Assembly (NCBI GenBank): GCA_023634235.1
Contig: JAMKCF010000011.1
Span: 6,280,001-6,344,000 of the forward strand
DNA: 64,000 nt
Direction: 5' to 3'
Source of the DNA: Pisaster brevispinus
Taxonomy: Eukaryota > Echinodermata > Asteroidea > Forcipulatida > Asteriidae
Shown: piece by piece, positions 1 to 13,258 of the stretch
Position numbering within the stretch: position 1 is the stretch's first letter
Layout of the letters: each line of letters starts with the position of its first letter
Program-made: the position numbers and the translations under genes
The notes under the pieces: model-generated
Told to the model about the DNA's origin: nothing
Databases searched by the model: none
Seen by the model: only the letters and a program-made list of their open reading frames with translations

Positions 1-1240
1 TAAAACCTCATACCTTTGTTGACTGAAAGGTAAGGTCTTCTTTCTAATTCAAAAAGATCTATTTATTTATTTATTTATTTTTTTTTGGGGGGTGGTTAAA
101 TTACACACCTGAATATTGACTCACCGTTGGATAAATCATGACTAATCATGAAGACATTCCGCATACAATGCAAGGTCAGAGGTGAGACGGATCCCTTGGT
201 TTTGGAGGCGTCGACACGACCATGAGTTTTAACCCTAACCGTAGGGAAAGGCCAATTGCATTCATCACACCTGTTACTTAAGAAAGGAGCATTTTGATGG
301 TGTCTTGTCGTTCCTTAGATCTCCCCCTCCTCGGCTCACCCTCGAAGATGGGAATGCTTACCATCGGGGAGCAATACCAAAGAAACTGCGTTTTCTTGAT
401 TTCTGGCCAAGTTTATCAGCCCAAGAGAACCTTGTGTTTCATTTTTTTTTTTTTTTTTCCCCGCTGATGACTTTGTTTTTGTGTGGGGTGAACTCGTATT
501 GCTCTTAAGCCCCAGCTGATTAGGTCATGGGGAATATATTTGTCAAATTTATTTATGGGGTACGATAATTGCATCACGTTTTGACCCTAGCCGAGAAATA
601 ATAAAAGCGTACCTCTACACATGCTAACGATGTCATTCAGATTGAATAAGACAAAGAGAAGATTGGAAAAAGATACAAATTGAGATGTTTTAAAGTGGGT
701 TTTTTCCCCGTCATTAGCCAGTTTCCACTATCCATGGTGGAGAGGGTCCCCATTGATCCCCTATACACCAACGTCACACAGAGCTACTGATGCCTCACAC
801 AGAGCTACTGATGCTGCACTCGCCATTGTAAAATGCCTCGTCACCTAAAACAAATGTTCACTACACACAGGGACTTTGTCTCACAAACTAAGATTATTGT
901 GGTGATGACATCAGGTGATTTAGGTCAATAGCAGCTTACTAAACACCCTGAAGATTGTCTCCACTCGGGAACAAAGTGGAGGCTGAAAATGCCTTTAAAA
1001 AATTATGCAAGTTCATTTTTTCAGAAGCCTACATTTGTAACATGTGTCACAAAGTAGTATAGGTAGCCATTTAACACTACTCTATAAAAACAAAAAGAAC
1101 ATTTATTGGAGTCTTAGATAAATTTTTAGCATCAAATTTGTGTCATGTGCTTTTTCATTGTAGACGACAGCATTTCCAATGAATTTACCGTATTCTTCCA
1201 GTTAATTAAATTATATACATGTACTACTTTGAAGCTATGA
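1..1240. other. No gene seen
   Basis: AT-rich DNA with poly-T/TTTA runs and no frame that looks coding. A 17-bp phrase (cacacagagctactgatg) is duplicated in tandem near 776-812. Confidence 0.6.
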
Positions 1241-1244
1241 AATA

Positions 1245-1315
1245 ATAATAATAATAGTGCAAGTTCTTATATAGCTGCACTTTTCAAACCCGAAGCGCGT
1301 CCCAAAGTGCTATAG
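1245..1315 (-). mobile_element. SINE tail fragment
   Basis: On the minus strand, agcactttgggacgcgcttc followed by an (ATT)n end resembles the 3' tail of family C-type SINEs. Only the tail is visible. Confidence 0.5.
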
Positions 1316-1863
1316 TTTTTTTCTACAGTTATGCACAGCTATGTTTGAAACTATAAAACCCATTTTACGTGTATGTTATACAAATACTGGATGCGTATGC
1401 GTGCATTGCCTCAGAGTAAAGTCAAGAGGTGAAATCTGGACTAGTCAATTTCATGAGGCAAAGCTGAGTGAAATGGAAAAGTCAGTGGTTACATTCTGCA
1501 ATAATGCACAAACGAAATGAATTTGTTTTGTTTTGTCACTCACAGATCCTTGTCATTTGAACGAAATAGACCAGGAAACTTGTCCACCCCATACTCTGAA
1601 AAATCCCCCCCCCAAACCCCCCGCCCTCTAAACTATGTGGATGACTCCACATGGACACCACCCTTGTCCACTGTGACATGACCTTGCCTCGATTGAAAAA
1701 AAAAAACAAGTGAGTAACAATTATTTTGGGAACAATGCTGCCAAGCATCCACTAATTATACATATTGGACTCCAATGTTAAATTGTGGAGCATCACGGCA
1801 GTAAATACATGGCAAAAATAACAGATGACACATGATGCATGTTCCACCAATCAAATCACAAAT

Positions 1864-1908
1864 ATACATATAGCACCTTGTAAAGGTCTACAAGGTGCTG
1901 TGGTGTAA
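1864..1908 (-). mobile_element. SINE body fragment (hairpin module)
   Basis: The self-complementary tagcaccttgtaaaggtcta caaggtgctgtgg matches the reverse complement of the hairpin at 42430-42470 in the full SINE. No head or tail is recognisable. Confidence 0.5.
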
Positions 1909-3094
1909 ACTTGAAAGCAGCCAACCATGCCGGAATTGTACTAAGCTCCTACCTTGCTAAGAAAGTAACCGCCCCAAGGGTCTTAAAAGAAGCTGTTTTC
2001 CTCAGTCCCCGCATCAGCTCAGAATGAGCAGGAGGTCTATGAGAGTCTTGAGACCTGTGGTTTTTTGATTTAGTCCTATCTCTCGACCAGATGGTGCTTA
2101 ATGACGGGACATTTAATCATATCAGTGACACGTTGATATCTGATACCAATCCCCCGCTAATCGTTTTTTGTGTGTGTACATGATGGTCACTGCCATATTT
2201 TTGCAGGGGGGCATTCCTTGAAGGTTTCCACTATTCAAAATCCGTAACTTACTTTTTAAAAATCTGTAACCTTCACCACCTCCCCTACTGGCGCGTTGAA
2301 TTTAAAATTCCTCTCAAGTTCTGGATTTGTTGTTTGTTATGCTACCCCCTGACCAACGTCACTCAGACCCCGACCAAGGATTACGGGAGATTGACACTGA
2401 TAGCGGCTGAAGCATGCCTGCGAGTGTTTAGCAAATGGTCGGACATGTGTGCAAAACTGCACAGCATTCTTGGCCAAGATCAAAAGGGAGTCCATGGGTT
2501 GCTCAGCGTGTGTGTGTGTGTCGTGTCACCCATGGGCAAGATGAGAGACACAAAGATGACGTTGAAAGTTTTTTTTTTTCCTGGGATAACAAGCTGAGGA
2601 AATGATTTTTTATAATTCTCATAGGCGCTGTGCCAAGTTCAAGTCATCTCATAAGGATTAGAGATCTCTACAGCGCTGACCGCCATACCATTAATGTCAC
2701 ACATGATATCAATTAGAAGAGGCTGCTCGAGATGATTCCTTGGTGGCCGGTCTTCATCCGGTATCATAGGGTGGAGAAAAATCTAGGCTGAGAGTGATGA
2801 GGGTAGTGAAGTTCACAACAGGTGAAAATAGTTACGTCTGTCTGAAGATGTACTTGACCTGGAGAGAGCTCCAGGAGAGATTTCAGATAGCAGAGAGGAT
2901 GAGGATGATAAAACGAGGAGAGAAGAGGATGATGAAGTGATATATTAAGGATGCTGTAAGAAGACTGTCAGGACCATGAAGAAGCACTGTCCATTGACCT
3001 CCTTGATGACATTGATGAATGTGGATGACTTTTTCAAGGACATTATGTTCTTATTGGTTTGCTTTGGTCTTGCCAAACTGGTCGTGACAGGTGT

Positions 3095-3280
3095 AGGTTG
3101 CGTCCCAGGCCTGGAATTCACGGAGGCCATGGCCTCTGTCGCCCCTGGTCTTGGCCTTGGTGCCCCTCTAGAAGTTTCCCACAAGACTTTAAGATTTTCC
3201 AATGGAAGTGCCCCTTGCAAACTGATAATGGCCTTGCCCTCTCACAGGTGACATTGCAGGCCTGGCATCCCTGTGGTCTT
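3095..3280. mobile_element. Decayed relative of the 45.1-kb palindromic element
   Basis: caggcctggaattcacggag and caggcctggcatccctg sit at the two edges, with cttggtgcccctctagaagt and gtgccccttgcaa inside. The apparent 91-residue frames on both strands across it are products of this symmetry. Confidence 0.45.
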
Positions 3281-3413
3281 GTGGATTAGTTTTTGTGATT
3301 TATCTCTTTGAAAAGTGATGTTCTACAAAACTTTAAACAGGTACTTTTAATAAAATGTTAAAAAGTCAAACAACTTCTCGGGTGGGATTCAAACCAACAG
3401 TCCCCGTCACCAT

Positions 3414-3595
3414 GGACTCTCGGTGGTCTAGTGGTTAAGATTTCTGCTCAAGAATACAGGGGGGGGGGTGGGTGGGATCCTACCAGAGTAGTATGCCTGT
3501 GGATTTTTTTCCTGCTCCGGAAAGCATTTGAGTTTACAGTGCTTATTAGACATCGGTGTATGGTAACAAATATTAAAATAATAATAACAATAATA
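3414..3595 (+). mobile_element. Short tRNA-derived SINE, family A
   Basis: An A-box region, cggtggtctagtggttaaga, is followed by a G-expanded, damaged B-box region. The tail phrase gcctgtggatttttttcctg, then gagtttacagtgcttatt and catcggtgtatggtaa, recurs at 37.1 kb and, inverted, at 20.65 kb. Confidence 0.75.
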
Positions 3596-3899
3596 CTAAT
3601 TCTTTAGCCATTTATTTTATTTCTGCATGGTGAAAGAAGTAGCTGATATTTTCTTCAGGTATAAAGAAATCATGCTGTTTGATCTACCCGCTGACGCTGT
3701 GTTTACTGTTTCCTAAAGCTACTCTTAAAATTTTGATAACATTTTTTGTAAGAAATCTTACTGTTTGATGTACTTCTCTAGTGCCGAGGATTCTGTTCCC
3801 AAAAGCTCCTTGAAATCTATAACTCCAGGGTTACTAAAAGGTGGAAACGCCAGCATTTCAACATACCTCCTAAAAGCTTAGAGTCAAACCTTTTTGGTT

Positions 3900-4016
3900 A
3901 AAGTTTTGTTTGAACATTGGCTGGAGTGAGATTTGAACTTGAAACCTTCGGATTAACATGCCGGCGCTCCGCTAACTGAGCCATCTAACCCCAATGTTGG
4001 CAGTCTCCCTATTTTT
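3900..4016 (-). mobile_element. tRNA-derived SINE, family B (inverted)
   Basis: On the minus strand: gactgccaacattggggtta, gatggctcagttagcggagc, a B-box region ggtttcaagttcaaatctca. It is the same layout as at 10.6 kb. Confidence 0.65.
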
Positions 4017-5029
4017 ATTTATTTTTTTCCCTGGCAAAACTCTCACCCCTGAAATCCTTGCTGTATCTATAAACACCCTAATTAGATCTGACACTACAAG
4101 ATCCCCGTGGAGTTTCAGAGATCTCAAACCGCAGAACCAACTTTGGCCCAATGAAAAGCGTCATCAGTTACCCAAAATAGCAAGGCCCCCAATTCCAGAG
4201 CCTTGGGCCGCCGAACAAAGGGTGAAAACAAGTCTCCCTAAAGTCGTTGGACATGACCGCAAGTCTCCAGAGGTCTAGTCCCATTGTGAAAGCCCTTTCG
4301 ACTTCTCTGCCCACATTTTCTTTTTGGGGTATCTCTCCTTTTTGTTTTTCCTGCGGTGGCCCCAAGGTTGGCTTGCCCTTGACTGAGATAATTCTGGTTG
4401 GAATAATATCACTGGTCACGAAATGTCAGCCTAATTTAAAGTGAACACCACTGGGACGAAAACATTTGCGGCAAACAAAAAACTGGAACTTTCAGTTCCG
4501 GTCTTTGTAATTAGGTCATTGCTGGTGTGCTGAAACCACTGGTTCTTTTCAATCCCTGAAAGTTGTTTTCTTGGATGAGGGTTATGATTACAGGACCTTA
4601 TGCTGAATAAACAGACTTCTTCTTTGTGTGCCCTGAGGGTGGGGAAGATTGTTGACGGAAGTTATGTTTCTAAGTCTATTATGCTATATAAATGGAAAGG
4701 CCTTGAGATCTACAACCTCCAAGGGTCACCAACAGTCTTGGTGTCGAACAGTTTCCTCAGTAAAGAGTTCTGTAAGTTTTTTGAAAATATTCTTATGATT
4801 TCTACAAATCAGATTATGAAAATAAACCCTGCCGTTTGAAACTACAAATCTGTACAGATTATTTAATGACTTCTCGTTAAAAAGAAAAGGAAAGTTACAG
4901 TGGTTTATTGGAGAGTAAATTCATCCTGACTTTCTGCCTCGGGCTGCTTCCTATTTATTTATTTATTTATTTATTAATTCTACTTGTAAAGCCAAGAACT
5001 CTTAGAAAAAAAACCTTAATCACTTTATT

Positions 5030-5240
5030 AGCCAAGAACTCCAGGGAGAGAAGACAAATATGAAAGTTTCAGTTTTTAGATGTGGGAGGAAAACCCCAGA
5101 GAATTATTCCAGGGATAAACCCACGCAATCAGGTAGAGATTGAAAACCCAATCCACATAGTGCCCCTGGTGGGATTCAAACCGGGGTCCCAGAGGTGAAA
5201 GGCAAGGCAAGATACCACTATGCCAACCCGACCGCCCTAA
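5030..5240 (-). mobile_element. tRNA-derived SINE, family D
   Basis: Minus strand: gggttggcatagtggtatct, B box ccccggtttgaatcccacca, then ctacctgattgcgtgggttt and cccacatctaaaa. The same ordered phrases occur at 58.5 kb. Confidence 0.7.
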
Positions 5241-5384
5241 TGTCGTAGAGACATTTCATTCAATTTGAGTTAATTTGCAGGAAGCCACAAATAAAAAAGT
5301 TGAGCCATCTAAAGATTTAGAGCAACCGGTTCAGAAATTTTCACCAACACAATTTGTTGTTGTGGCAACTAGGGGCTGTACACC

Positions 5385-5480
5385 TCCCCCCCAACACACA
5401 AACACGCATGTGTGTAAATACCGGCAATCGTGAACCCTCCTTTGTTCAACCCTTTGTGATAGCAACTGTGGACCGCAATG
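5385..5480 (+). repeat. Dispersed repeat, copy paired with 39.1 kb
   Basis: acacgcatgtgtgtaaatac followed by ggcaatcgtgaaccctcctt tgttcaaccctttgtgatag. The reverse complement occurs at 39074-39165. gtgatagcaac(t/c)gtggac is also repeated locally at 5456-5510. Confidence 0.65.
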
Positions 5481-5599
5481 TTTTCCTTTGTGATAGCAAC
5501 CGTGGACCTATTGTCCCTTGTGCTATAGGTCCCCGGTTTGAATGTGTATGTACCTACCCACGTGCACACACAAATAATGTTGTCATGTTGTCATTTTGA

Positions 5600-7770
5600 G
5601 CCTCAGTGGGCAAAAGGAGCACTTGCATGCACACTCCAATAGAAAAATGGCATGCACACTAAATATTCAGTAATTTTGCCCACTGCCCCGCAAAAATCAT
5701 TTCTTTCTTCCTACTTTGCGCCAAAAAAGGTTTGACATCATTGAACATTCATGCTGGGTGCACTTGGTCGGTGCCTTGGCGGCAAACTGGGTCCAATCAA
5801 CCCCCGATAGGAATTTCCGTTCAGCAAACTCGTTGCCACACATCCTCCTAAAATACAATTTCCATCGCTGTGCCTCTGGTAGTCGTGCAAAATTGCATAT
5901 TATTATTTTCCCTCTCCTGTTTCGTGCAGATTATGAGGGGGGTTGGGAGGCCGAATCCCAGACTTGAAAGTTAAGGGACCTTTTTGCAGGAAAGGGGCGG
6001 GGTAAAGGGGTTTAACACCCAGCTTCTTTTGATTGAGGCTGACCGCGCTACAGCAAAAAAAGAAAAAGAAACAAAAAGAACCACTTGTTATTGAAGACAG
6101 AAGGGGGTCCTCGGAGAAAAGGGACATGTGCTCCATGACTAATACACTCAAGAGACACCGCTAACATTCACTAATGGATTCTACTCCCATGTGGGCACTG
6201 AATGAGAAGGTGGTGGCTGCTACCGAGTGATGGGGAAAAGTGTATCAACTCTGCGCCGTAGCTGTAAAGAATTGGTGTAAATTTTCTCCCATTTTCTTAC
6301 TTACAGAACGTCTTACCAGTCGTCATCGAGGAAGCTGCTAGAAAAGTCTCAAAGCTGTCCTGTCAAACTAAGACCTTAAGGACACCCAATTTCATGCCAA
6401 CTGTTTCACAAACTTGGCTATTTTGTTTTACTACACCTGTTTGGTTATAACCCGTGTTAACAGGTGTTTATGCAGTTGTGAAGCAGAAAGCAGAAAGGCA
6501 GCAGTATTCCATCAGCATGATTAGTCTCTGAAATTTACACTCGTGTGTTCATTAATGTAACTTTTGTTTTTAACTTGGGGACTTGACAAACTTTTTGGCA
6601 TGAATCCAGACATTTGTGCATTGGGTCTCCAACCTTACAACCAAACAAATCCCACGGTCAATTTGATGTTTTTTTCAGACACACTTTTAAACATGTAATA
6701 ATTTACATGGAAGCTTTTTAAGTCCAAAGCTGCTCTTTAAATTCAGCTGATAGAAAAAAAGGAAGAATTATGGTCTTGTGAAAAAGTAATTTCAGTCCAG
6801 TGAAAATGTTAAGCTATACTGTGATCTACTGGACATTTTCACATTTCTACCCCTTTGTTCAGACTGTTTAGACTGTTTAGACTGTGCTGGAGACTGTATT
6901 AGAAACCTCGGGTGAGGTTGTTTCTCTTCATTGCATCTGATGAAGTGACTGTTGCTACAAAAGCTGAAGCAGTTATTTCTCACTAGTTAGTGCTGCATTT
7001 TGTTTTCTCCTTCTGCAACTACCTGACTCAAACCTGCTAACCACCACATATTCTATGGACCTTTTCTTTAAATTCAAGCTTTGCAACTATTAAAAAAAAC
7101 AACAACAACAACACCAATCTTTCCTGTCTGAGAAAAAATTCCTGTAAGTAAATCTCCTCATGCAATTCTTTTTTGTTTTGATTTGGCATACATCAGAGGT
7201 TCCTGTCCTCTCCCTGTATCCTGTAATTAACGTCCTGGTCTTCTAACTTTAGACAAGATCGGTAAAGACCGATCACATTCCCCCCTCTGAATTGAGGACG
7301 GTCTTCCTCTGTCCCAGACATTAGTAATTATACCATTGGGGGGTTAATCATTGTTCGGATCACCTCATGATAACACCACTGTTTGATTGAAACTGAAAGT
7401 CGGTGATTAATTTTTATTTTTTCCCGTTTGTCCAGACAAATATTATTGTCTGGAAACGTGGAGACATTGTGGTTGTTTACATTTATGTTGGGGGCTGTCC
7501 GTATTTCTGAGTCATGAACTTGAGGCGGTATTAAGTGTTGAGTCGGGGCAAAAACATTTTCCTGTCACTTTGTTATCAAAATATGGAAATCTAATGCTGT
7601 CAGAAAGTCGGCGCTGGTGTGGGAAGGGCTGTGGTAGCAGCGCCGTTGGCTCTGGCGCGGAGGGAGAGACTGTTGTGTGGCTGTTCAACTTTTTGATCAT
7701 ATGCAAAACTCCAAAGAAGACGGTTCTTGCATGCATGTGAAAGTCTGATGTTATTTTACTAGCTTGTTAT
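5600..7770. other. No confident gene
   Basis: Mostly unique-looking sequence with homopolymers. A strong-looking acceptor at 6306 followed by a 23-codon frame is discussed among the findings. agactgtttagactgtttag at about 6860 is a small tandem repeat. Confidence 0.5.
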
Positions 7771-8055
7771 CTACAATCATGTGATTATTCCCTCAGGATT
7801 TGTCCTGGTTTCAGTTTTTGTTTTTCCCAAACCTCGAGCCTTTTCGAAGGACGTAAAACTTTCACCAAAGGAAGAAATAAGTTCTCAGCGTTGTGTACAT
7901 GTGTAGAAACCTGTAGTTTTGTATTTCTGGTGATGGTTAGGGTATGTAAACCTCCTGAATTGTAAAAATCTGGGTTCTGGGTCTAAAATAAAGGGGAACC
8001 TGGGTTCTCAAGCTACTTTTCAGGAATTTCCACAAATCTCATTCCCTGTATCTAC
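7770..8055 (+). repeat. Dispersed repeat family F, copy 1
   Basis: Key phrases: gaaacctgtagttttgtatt tctggtgatg, cctcctgaattgtaa, atctgggttc, ctaaaataaaggggaacc, ttcaggaatttccaca. Four copies in this window share the same order and strand. Origin unknown; it has no tRNA boxes or clear inverted ends. Confidence 0.7.
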
Positions 8056-9868
8056 CATTAACAAAGAGAAACATTGAATTTTAGGATCGGAACTTAAGCA
8101 AAGTCACCCTTTTTGTATTTGGCATATGATAAAACTTCTTGTGGAATGACAGGACTTATATGCACTAAGTAAAATTGAAACATACGCCACTATGCAAGTG
8201 AGTAACTTACTTTTTGGAAAAATCTAAAAATGACTTCATGGTTAGTATAGTACGCTGCACATTTTCAGAGGATTTGGGTCGGGGGTGTTTTTACTTGTTT
8301 ATTTTACATTGTAGGCTACAAGATTAGATGGGAAATGGAAACCTAGAAACACTGGTCACATTCTGACCAGTCAAGTTCAGTTCAAATTCATTCTCAACAA
8401 GACGGACATTATGACTGCCATTAGGTTCAGCTCGAGTCACCAGTTAGATTCAGTAGGTGTGGCAGGGGGCAAAAATGACCAACCCACCCTTCATTCTGAT
8501 AAGCCAGTTGCAAGTTTAATTTGAATAATACTTTTGTAACTTTTGTAGAGCAACCTCCAGATGGATGAAAAAAACTGTTACCATTGTGCCATACTCAATC
8601 TTTTAGAATCTTGTACGGGTGTTCGCTGTCTCTTGCCCATAACTGTGCAAAAAGCTTGCCCTGAACCATGTGACTAAGAAATTGTCTCTGCAATCTGAGG
8701 AGTTTGATTTTAAGTGGTATTGGAGGACTATACCATGGGTGTTCTTTGCTCCTAACTTACATGTGTGTACTCATGCCTCAAACTTCACGTTTAAGTTGCA
8801 AGGATGTTTGTTCTGAAGGACACTTCCTCAAGAGAAAGATCCAACAATGGTGAACATGACCCAAGATCAAAATAAAAGACAGAGCATCGAGGCAGTGTTT
8901 TATACTCCATCACGTCTGTAAATTCATTACTGACAAATTTAACAAGCAAAGTACAATAACGCAAAGTCCACTCATTCTTCAATCTGTGTTATAAACAGCC
9001 TACAGACAGTCCAACCACTAATATGCAAATTGATACATAAATAAAAACCAGACTATTTTTTTTCCCCGGTAGTTTCGATCGATTGCAATATATTTCTACG
9101 GTAAGCCTTTTTAGATCGTCCAAAGTGTCCCCTACGCTCAAACCCAATTCAAACCAATTGTTCTCCTGGGGCGCTGCGGTATTTTGTTGCGGTGGGGGCT
9201 AATTCAATTCTGAAACTTTCACATCTGCTGATAAAAACATGATGATTCAATTTAGTTTAGGGAAGCTGGGGAAGATTTTTATCACATAATGCAGCTGTAT
9301 TTTTAATGAACTGCGTTGAGTCTAATGAAATTTACTGATTAAGTGGAGAAAACATGATAGCATATGAGAGTGAACATCTGAAAGAAAAGAATTAATAGAT
9401 TTCATCAAATTTCACAAACACTGTCTCGTACTGAAGGGCTCAAAATTACATCGGCGGCAGTCTGATTTGTAAAATATTTGAATTGTTAAATATCCGGACG
9501 CTAACTTGGTATATACTATCGGCGTGAGAATTATTTCTGTTTGACCTGCTTTAAACCTTTTGAGGAAACATCTTTTGGAACGCATGTGTTGTTGAAAAGT
9601 GAATAACAACTATTGAAACTTTTAAAACAAAGTTGGGGAAAAAAGTGAAACTTTCCAAATGCTGTTTTTACTTTGTGAAGATACAATTACCAGTTTTAAT
9701 GATACTTTTTTTAATGATTTGAAAGGATTCTTGCAGACCTGTGATATGCCAGAAATGTTTTTAATTTCAGAGCTTTGTTGAAAAATGTATCTTTGTCTTT
9801 GAAATTCTTGAAACTTGTAAAGTTGCTGCCAATAGAATAAAGAAGGTGACCAAAACAAATGATCAACA

Positions 9869-10217
9869 GCAGGGCTCGAATTTGACACTGGACCGCAGGC
9901 CCGAGGCCAGTGATTTTAGTGTCGGGCCAGTAAACTTATGATCGTACAAGTCCGGCGGTCTTGTGTTTTTTTAGTAATAACATGTCACTGTATTTTTTTA
10001 TTAAACTGATCAATTGAGTATTGAAGTATTACCCGAAAGAAAAACTTGATAAATCTTCTCTTAGTGCTTGGTACAAAAACAGCTCAAATGTGAAACTGTG
10101 TAGAGTGTTCTTTTCATTTTGATTCCGGTCTTGTAACAAATTTTCTGGTCCAGTAAAAGTTTTGAGCTACAAGCCCTGCAGTCTTGTGGATTTTTTCCCC
10201 AAATTCAAGCCCTGAAC
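9869..10217. mobile_element. Palindromic element, cagggctcgaatttg ends
   Basis: cagggctcgaatttgacact opposes caaattcaagccctga near 10217. Gccag/ggtcttgtg phrases recur inside. Confidence 0.6.
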
Positions 10218-10299
10218 AGGTCGGAAGCCATTTATTCTGGAATCCTCCCCCCCCCCCCCCCTTGAACAAAGGTATTGACAAAATAGAGAGACCCCCAAC

Positions 10300-10588
10300 C
10301 AGGGTTTGCCCTTAACTTGTTCAATGACTAGCCAGCAGGAACAGCCAGCTTTTCATTTCACTAGTCCGCCAGCTTTTTCACTGGTCCATATTTTCAGACT
10401 TTCTTTCAACATTGTCATTAGCGTGGGACTTGTAATTTGAACTCATATGAAGTGGTTTGCATGTAGGGATGGGACTTCAGCATTAAACTAGCCAGCAAGA
10501 GTAGTTGGACAGAACTCTGACTGGTCCTCGGGTGTTTTAACTGGTATTTGGCCAGCGGACCAACTGTTAAGAGAGAACACTGCCAACA
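10300..10588. mobile_element. Decayed palindromic element (agggtttgcccttaac ends)
   Basis: agggtttgcccttaactt opposes aactgttaagagagaacact. Gccagc and ggccagcgg motifs repeat internally. Symmetry is partial. Confidence 0.4.
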
Positions 10589-10589
10589 T

Positions 10590-10800
10590 TAAGCCTACTT
10601 AGATGGCTCAGTTGGTAGAGTGCTGACACGTTAATCCGGAGGTCACAGGTTCAAATCTTGTTCCGGTCAACTTTGTTTTTGTTCAACCCCAAATTGTTCT
10701 TGAATAATACAACATATTTGGCCATTCATTTTATAGGATTAGTGTGAACACTCTTGTGTCATTTCTCGATAATTATTAAAACAAATTACTCAGTTAGTTT
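10590..10800 (+). mobile_element. tRNA-derived SINE, family B
   Basis: Head gatggctcagttggtagagt (A box), then cacaggttcaaatcttgttc (B box), followed by T-rich DNA. The upstream phrase tgccaacatta recurs at the 3.9- and 59.7-kb copies. Confidence 0.7.
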
Positions 10801-10915
10801 CCCTTGTGGTTTATTACAATTGATATTTAATAAGAGCATTTGACAAAATGTCTTTTTAAAGATGTTCTTGTTAATGTCTTGCTTTTTTATTTTGAGGTAC
10901 CTATCCATTGGTTAG

Positions 10916-11086
10916 GCCTGACCTTTTCATCAAGCCGCCATCTTAAAGGTTTAAACGGTGATGAAACAATAGAAACGCGCAGCTACATACGCGCTGCGCA
11001 TAGGATCAGCCAATGAGCTTCCTTCTATTGACCTCTAGCCGAGGGTGCCCTACTCAACTATCGTTATGTTAATAAGGTCTACCGGT
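10916..11086. mobile_element. MITE-like element, copy 2 of the ~180-bp family
   Basis: Shares ggtgatgaaacaatagaaac, gccaatgagctt and gacctctagccgagggtgcc in order with the 41.5-kb element. Its ends are more eroded. Confidence 0.65.
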
Positions 11087-11239
11087 TCAAAGAAATATTT
11101 CCCTGTTATTGATGTAAACCATTCTATTATAGTAGCTCTACCCATGAGTCCCCCCACCCCCTCCTGCCCTTATCTGTGTTATTTTAAACGAGTCATCCAA
11201 CAGCTTGTATGACAGTAAACGCATGTAGAATGGGCACAA

Positions 11240-11296
11240 GCAAGAGGTCGAGTCCTGAACAAGAGGTCGAGTCCTGAACAAGAGGTCGAGTCATGA
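11240..11296. repeat. 19-bp tandem repeat, three copies
   Basis: caagaggtcgagtcctgaa is present three times head to tail; the third has one change (tcatgaa). Confidence 0.9.
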
Positions 11297-12082
11297 ATTT
11301 TCAGAGCCCCAAGTTGTCAAAATGTAATGCGTTTTATGAGGGATGAGGTACATGTGTTGAATGATGATTAACTCAATTGGTCTCACTCATCAAGGGTAAG
11401 CCTTTGTAACACTATCAATAGTGTAGGTCAGCCCCCCCCCCCCTCGCCACTTTTCTTCCCTGGTATCCCTTTATACACTGACACTGTTAAAAGCAATTAA
11501 GAGTATACAGGAGGAGTTGGCCACGCAATGGTTAAAGTATTGTTAAACCACATGGTTGCGTGACAGGGAAGCTCAATGGCTTCAGAAGAGTAGGAGTGCA
11601 TGTGTCTCGGGATTTCAGCTCTGTTTTGTTTTTTTGTTTTTTTGTGCATTTCACGTCCGTCCGTCATGTCCGTGTGGACGGGACCACATGGTGACAACTT
11701 GGAAATAAAGGGTTTCTCTTTGAGGGAAAAAGTAACATTCTGTGTTTTGCCAGCGTGGGATGAGGTGTCCATGGGAAGTTGGTGAAACAAGAACACCACC
11801 AATCAGAGATGTAACCTCCAATCAGAAAATGGGTCAGCACTACTGCGTGTACTTTTTGTTTTTTTGGTCCCCTTCTAAAGCAGTATGTTTGATGGCACCC
11901 TGGCCCAGGGCAGTTGAGTTGTGTGGAGTTAATAAAATGATTATTGTGAAGGCCGCCGTGATAGACAGCTGGAAGTTAGGAAACTTCGGATGTGTAAACT
12001 TGACACTCCTAAAAATAAGAAAGTGGAGCAGATGTCTTGAGTCTGATGTTTTCCCAACTGTTTCCTTTAACTGTTCCATCTA

Positions 12083-12145
12083 AAAAATGAGTCCAATAGA
12101 TCAATTATGAGATCAAAAATGAGTCCAATAGATCAATTAGAGGTG
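12083..12145. repeat. ~32-bp tandem duplication
   Basis: aaaatgagtccaatagatca att is present twice in succession. Confidence 0.85.
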
Positions 12146-12884
12146 TAGGACCCAGAGGGGGAAAAGGGGGGAGGGGCAACTGCCCTACCAAATTCAGGCA
12201 AAACAGTGGGGGAGAATTCAGGCACAGCAAGAAGAAAACAAATTAGACAGAGAAAGCAAAAGACTTTTTACCATGTATTAGAAATTGGTACTCATGTGCT
12301 CACATTCAGAATACCTTAACCAGACCAAGGACAAAACAAAAAAAGGGAAAACAAAAGGTCTCCATAGGGGAACTCTAAAGACTTGGGTGCTCCACAAGGA
12401 AATTTTGTGGACAAAGTCTATGGGAAAATGTTAAGTACAGGGACAAAGGAAAGAACAAAAGATGTCTCCAAAGGGATGCATAGTTGAGAATGTGTAACAT
12501 TTCGGGCAAATCAACCCTCTGCCCTCCTTAACCAAATAGTCCCCATACTCCCCTGAGATCAATTTTAATCTATAACTGTATCAAGATTTGAAACCACACT
12601 TTTTCAAGTACAATTATATAAGGAACGCAGGCTGACACTTTGCATTTCTGAGGGCACATCATTGAAGAACATTTTAATTCCTCAAGATTTGAATACGACA
12701 CTTTTTGTTAACAAGATTATGAAAGGACTGCAGGCCTGATACAATTGTACCCATGCAAGAGCACATCATTGAGGACAATTACCAGAGGAACGTTTCAAGA
12801 GGCTCCACCGGGGCAATGACCTGGAAGGGGCATTAAGAGGCAAATACCTCCACTTCCTTGATGAAGTTACAGGCCTGAGAGTGG

Positions 12885-13258
12885 GTGAATACTTGCAGGC
12901 CTTGGGCTTAAGCTTTTTGTAAGTTAGCTCACCAGGCTCGTCAACTGTGTGTTTTACTTGCCCCCAGCAAGTTTTAGTAGCCCGGATTTTAAACATGTAT
13001 TGTCATAAATATATTAATGGCAGTGATCACAAGCGGTTTGTTGGTTGAATAAAGTTACATACACATACTCAAAAATAACTGAACACATTTTTTAAAGTTT
13101 ATTATTCACGTCTGAAAAGGAAGAAATGCAAGCATTATAAACAAGTAGGTTGCACAGTTTTTAGTAGCCCACAGGGCAAGTTGAGAAGTGGTGTTTACTA
13201 GCCCACAGCAGTTTTTACAAGACAATGTATGCCGGGCTTGTCCTTAACACAAGCCCTG
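12885..13258. mobile_element. Decayed palindromic element (cttgggcttaag ends)
   Basis: ggccttgggcttaagctttt opposes cttgtccttaacacaagccc. Internally agttttagtagccc and agtttttagtagcccaca are direct repeats. Confidence 0.45.

Noticed and set aside
2945..3251. 91-residue frames on both strands
   Set aside because: Both cross a decayed palindromic element related to the one at 45.1 kb; symmetry keeps both strands open.
10600..10672. Possible functional tRNA gene
   Set aside because: A and B boxes are present but the cloverleaf stems do not close well, and related copies occur at 3.9 and 59.7 kb, so it is a SINE head.
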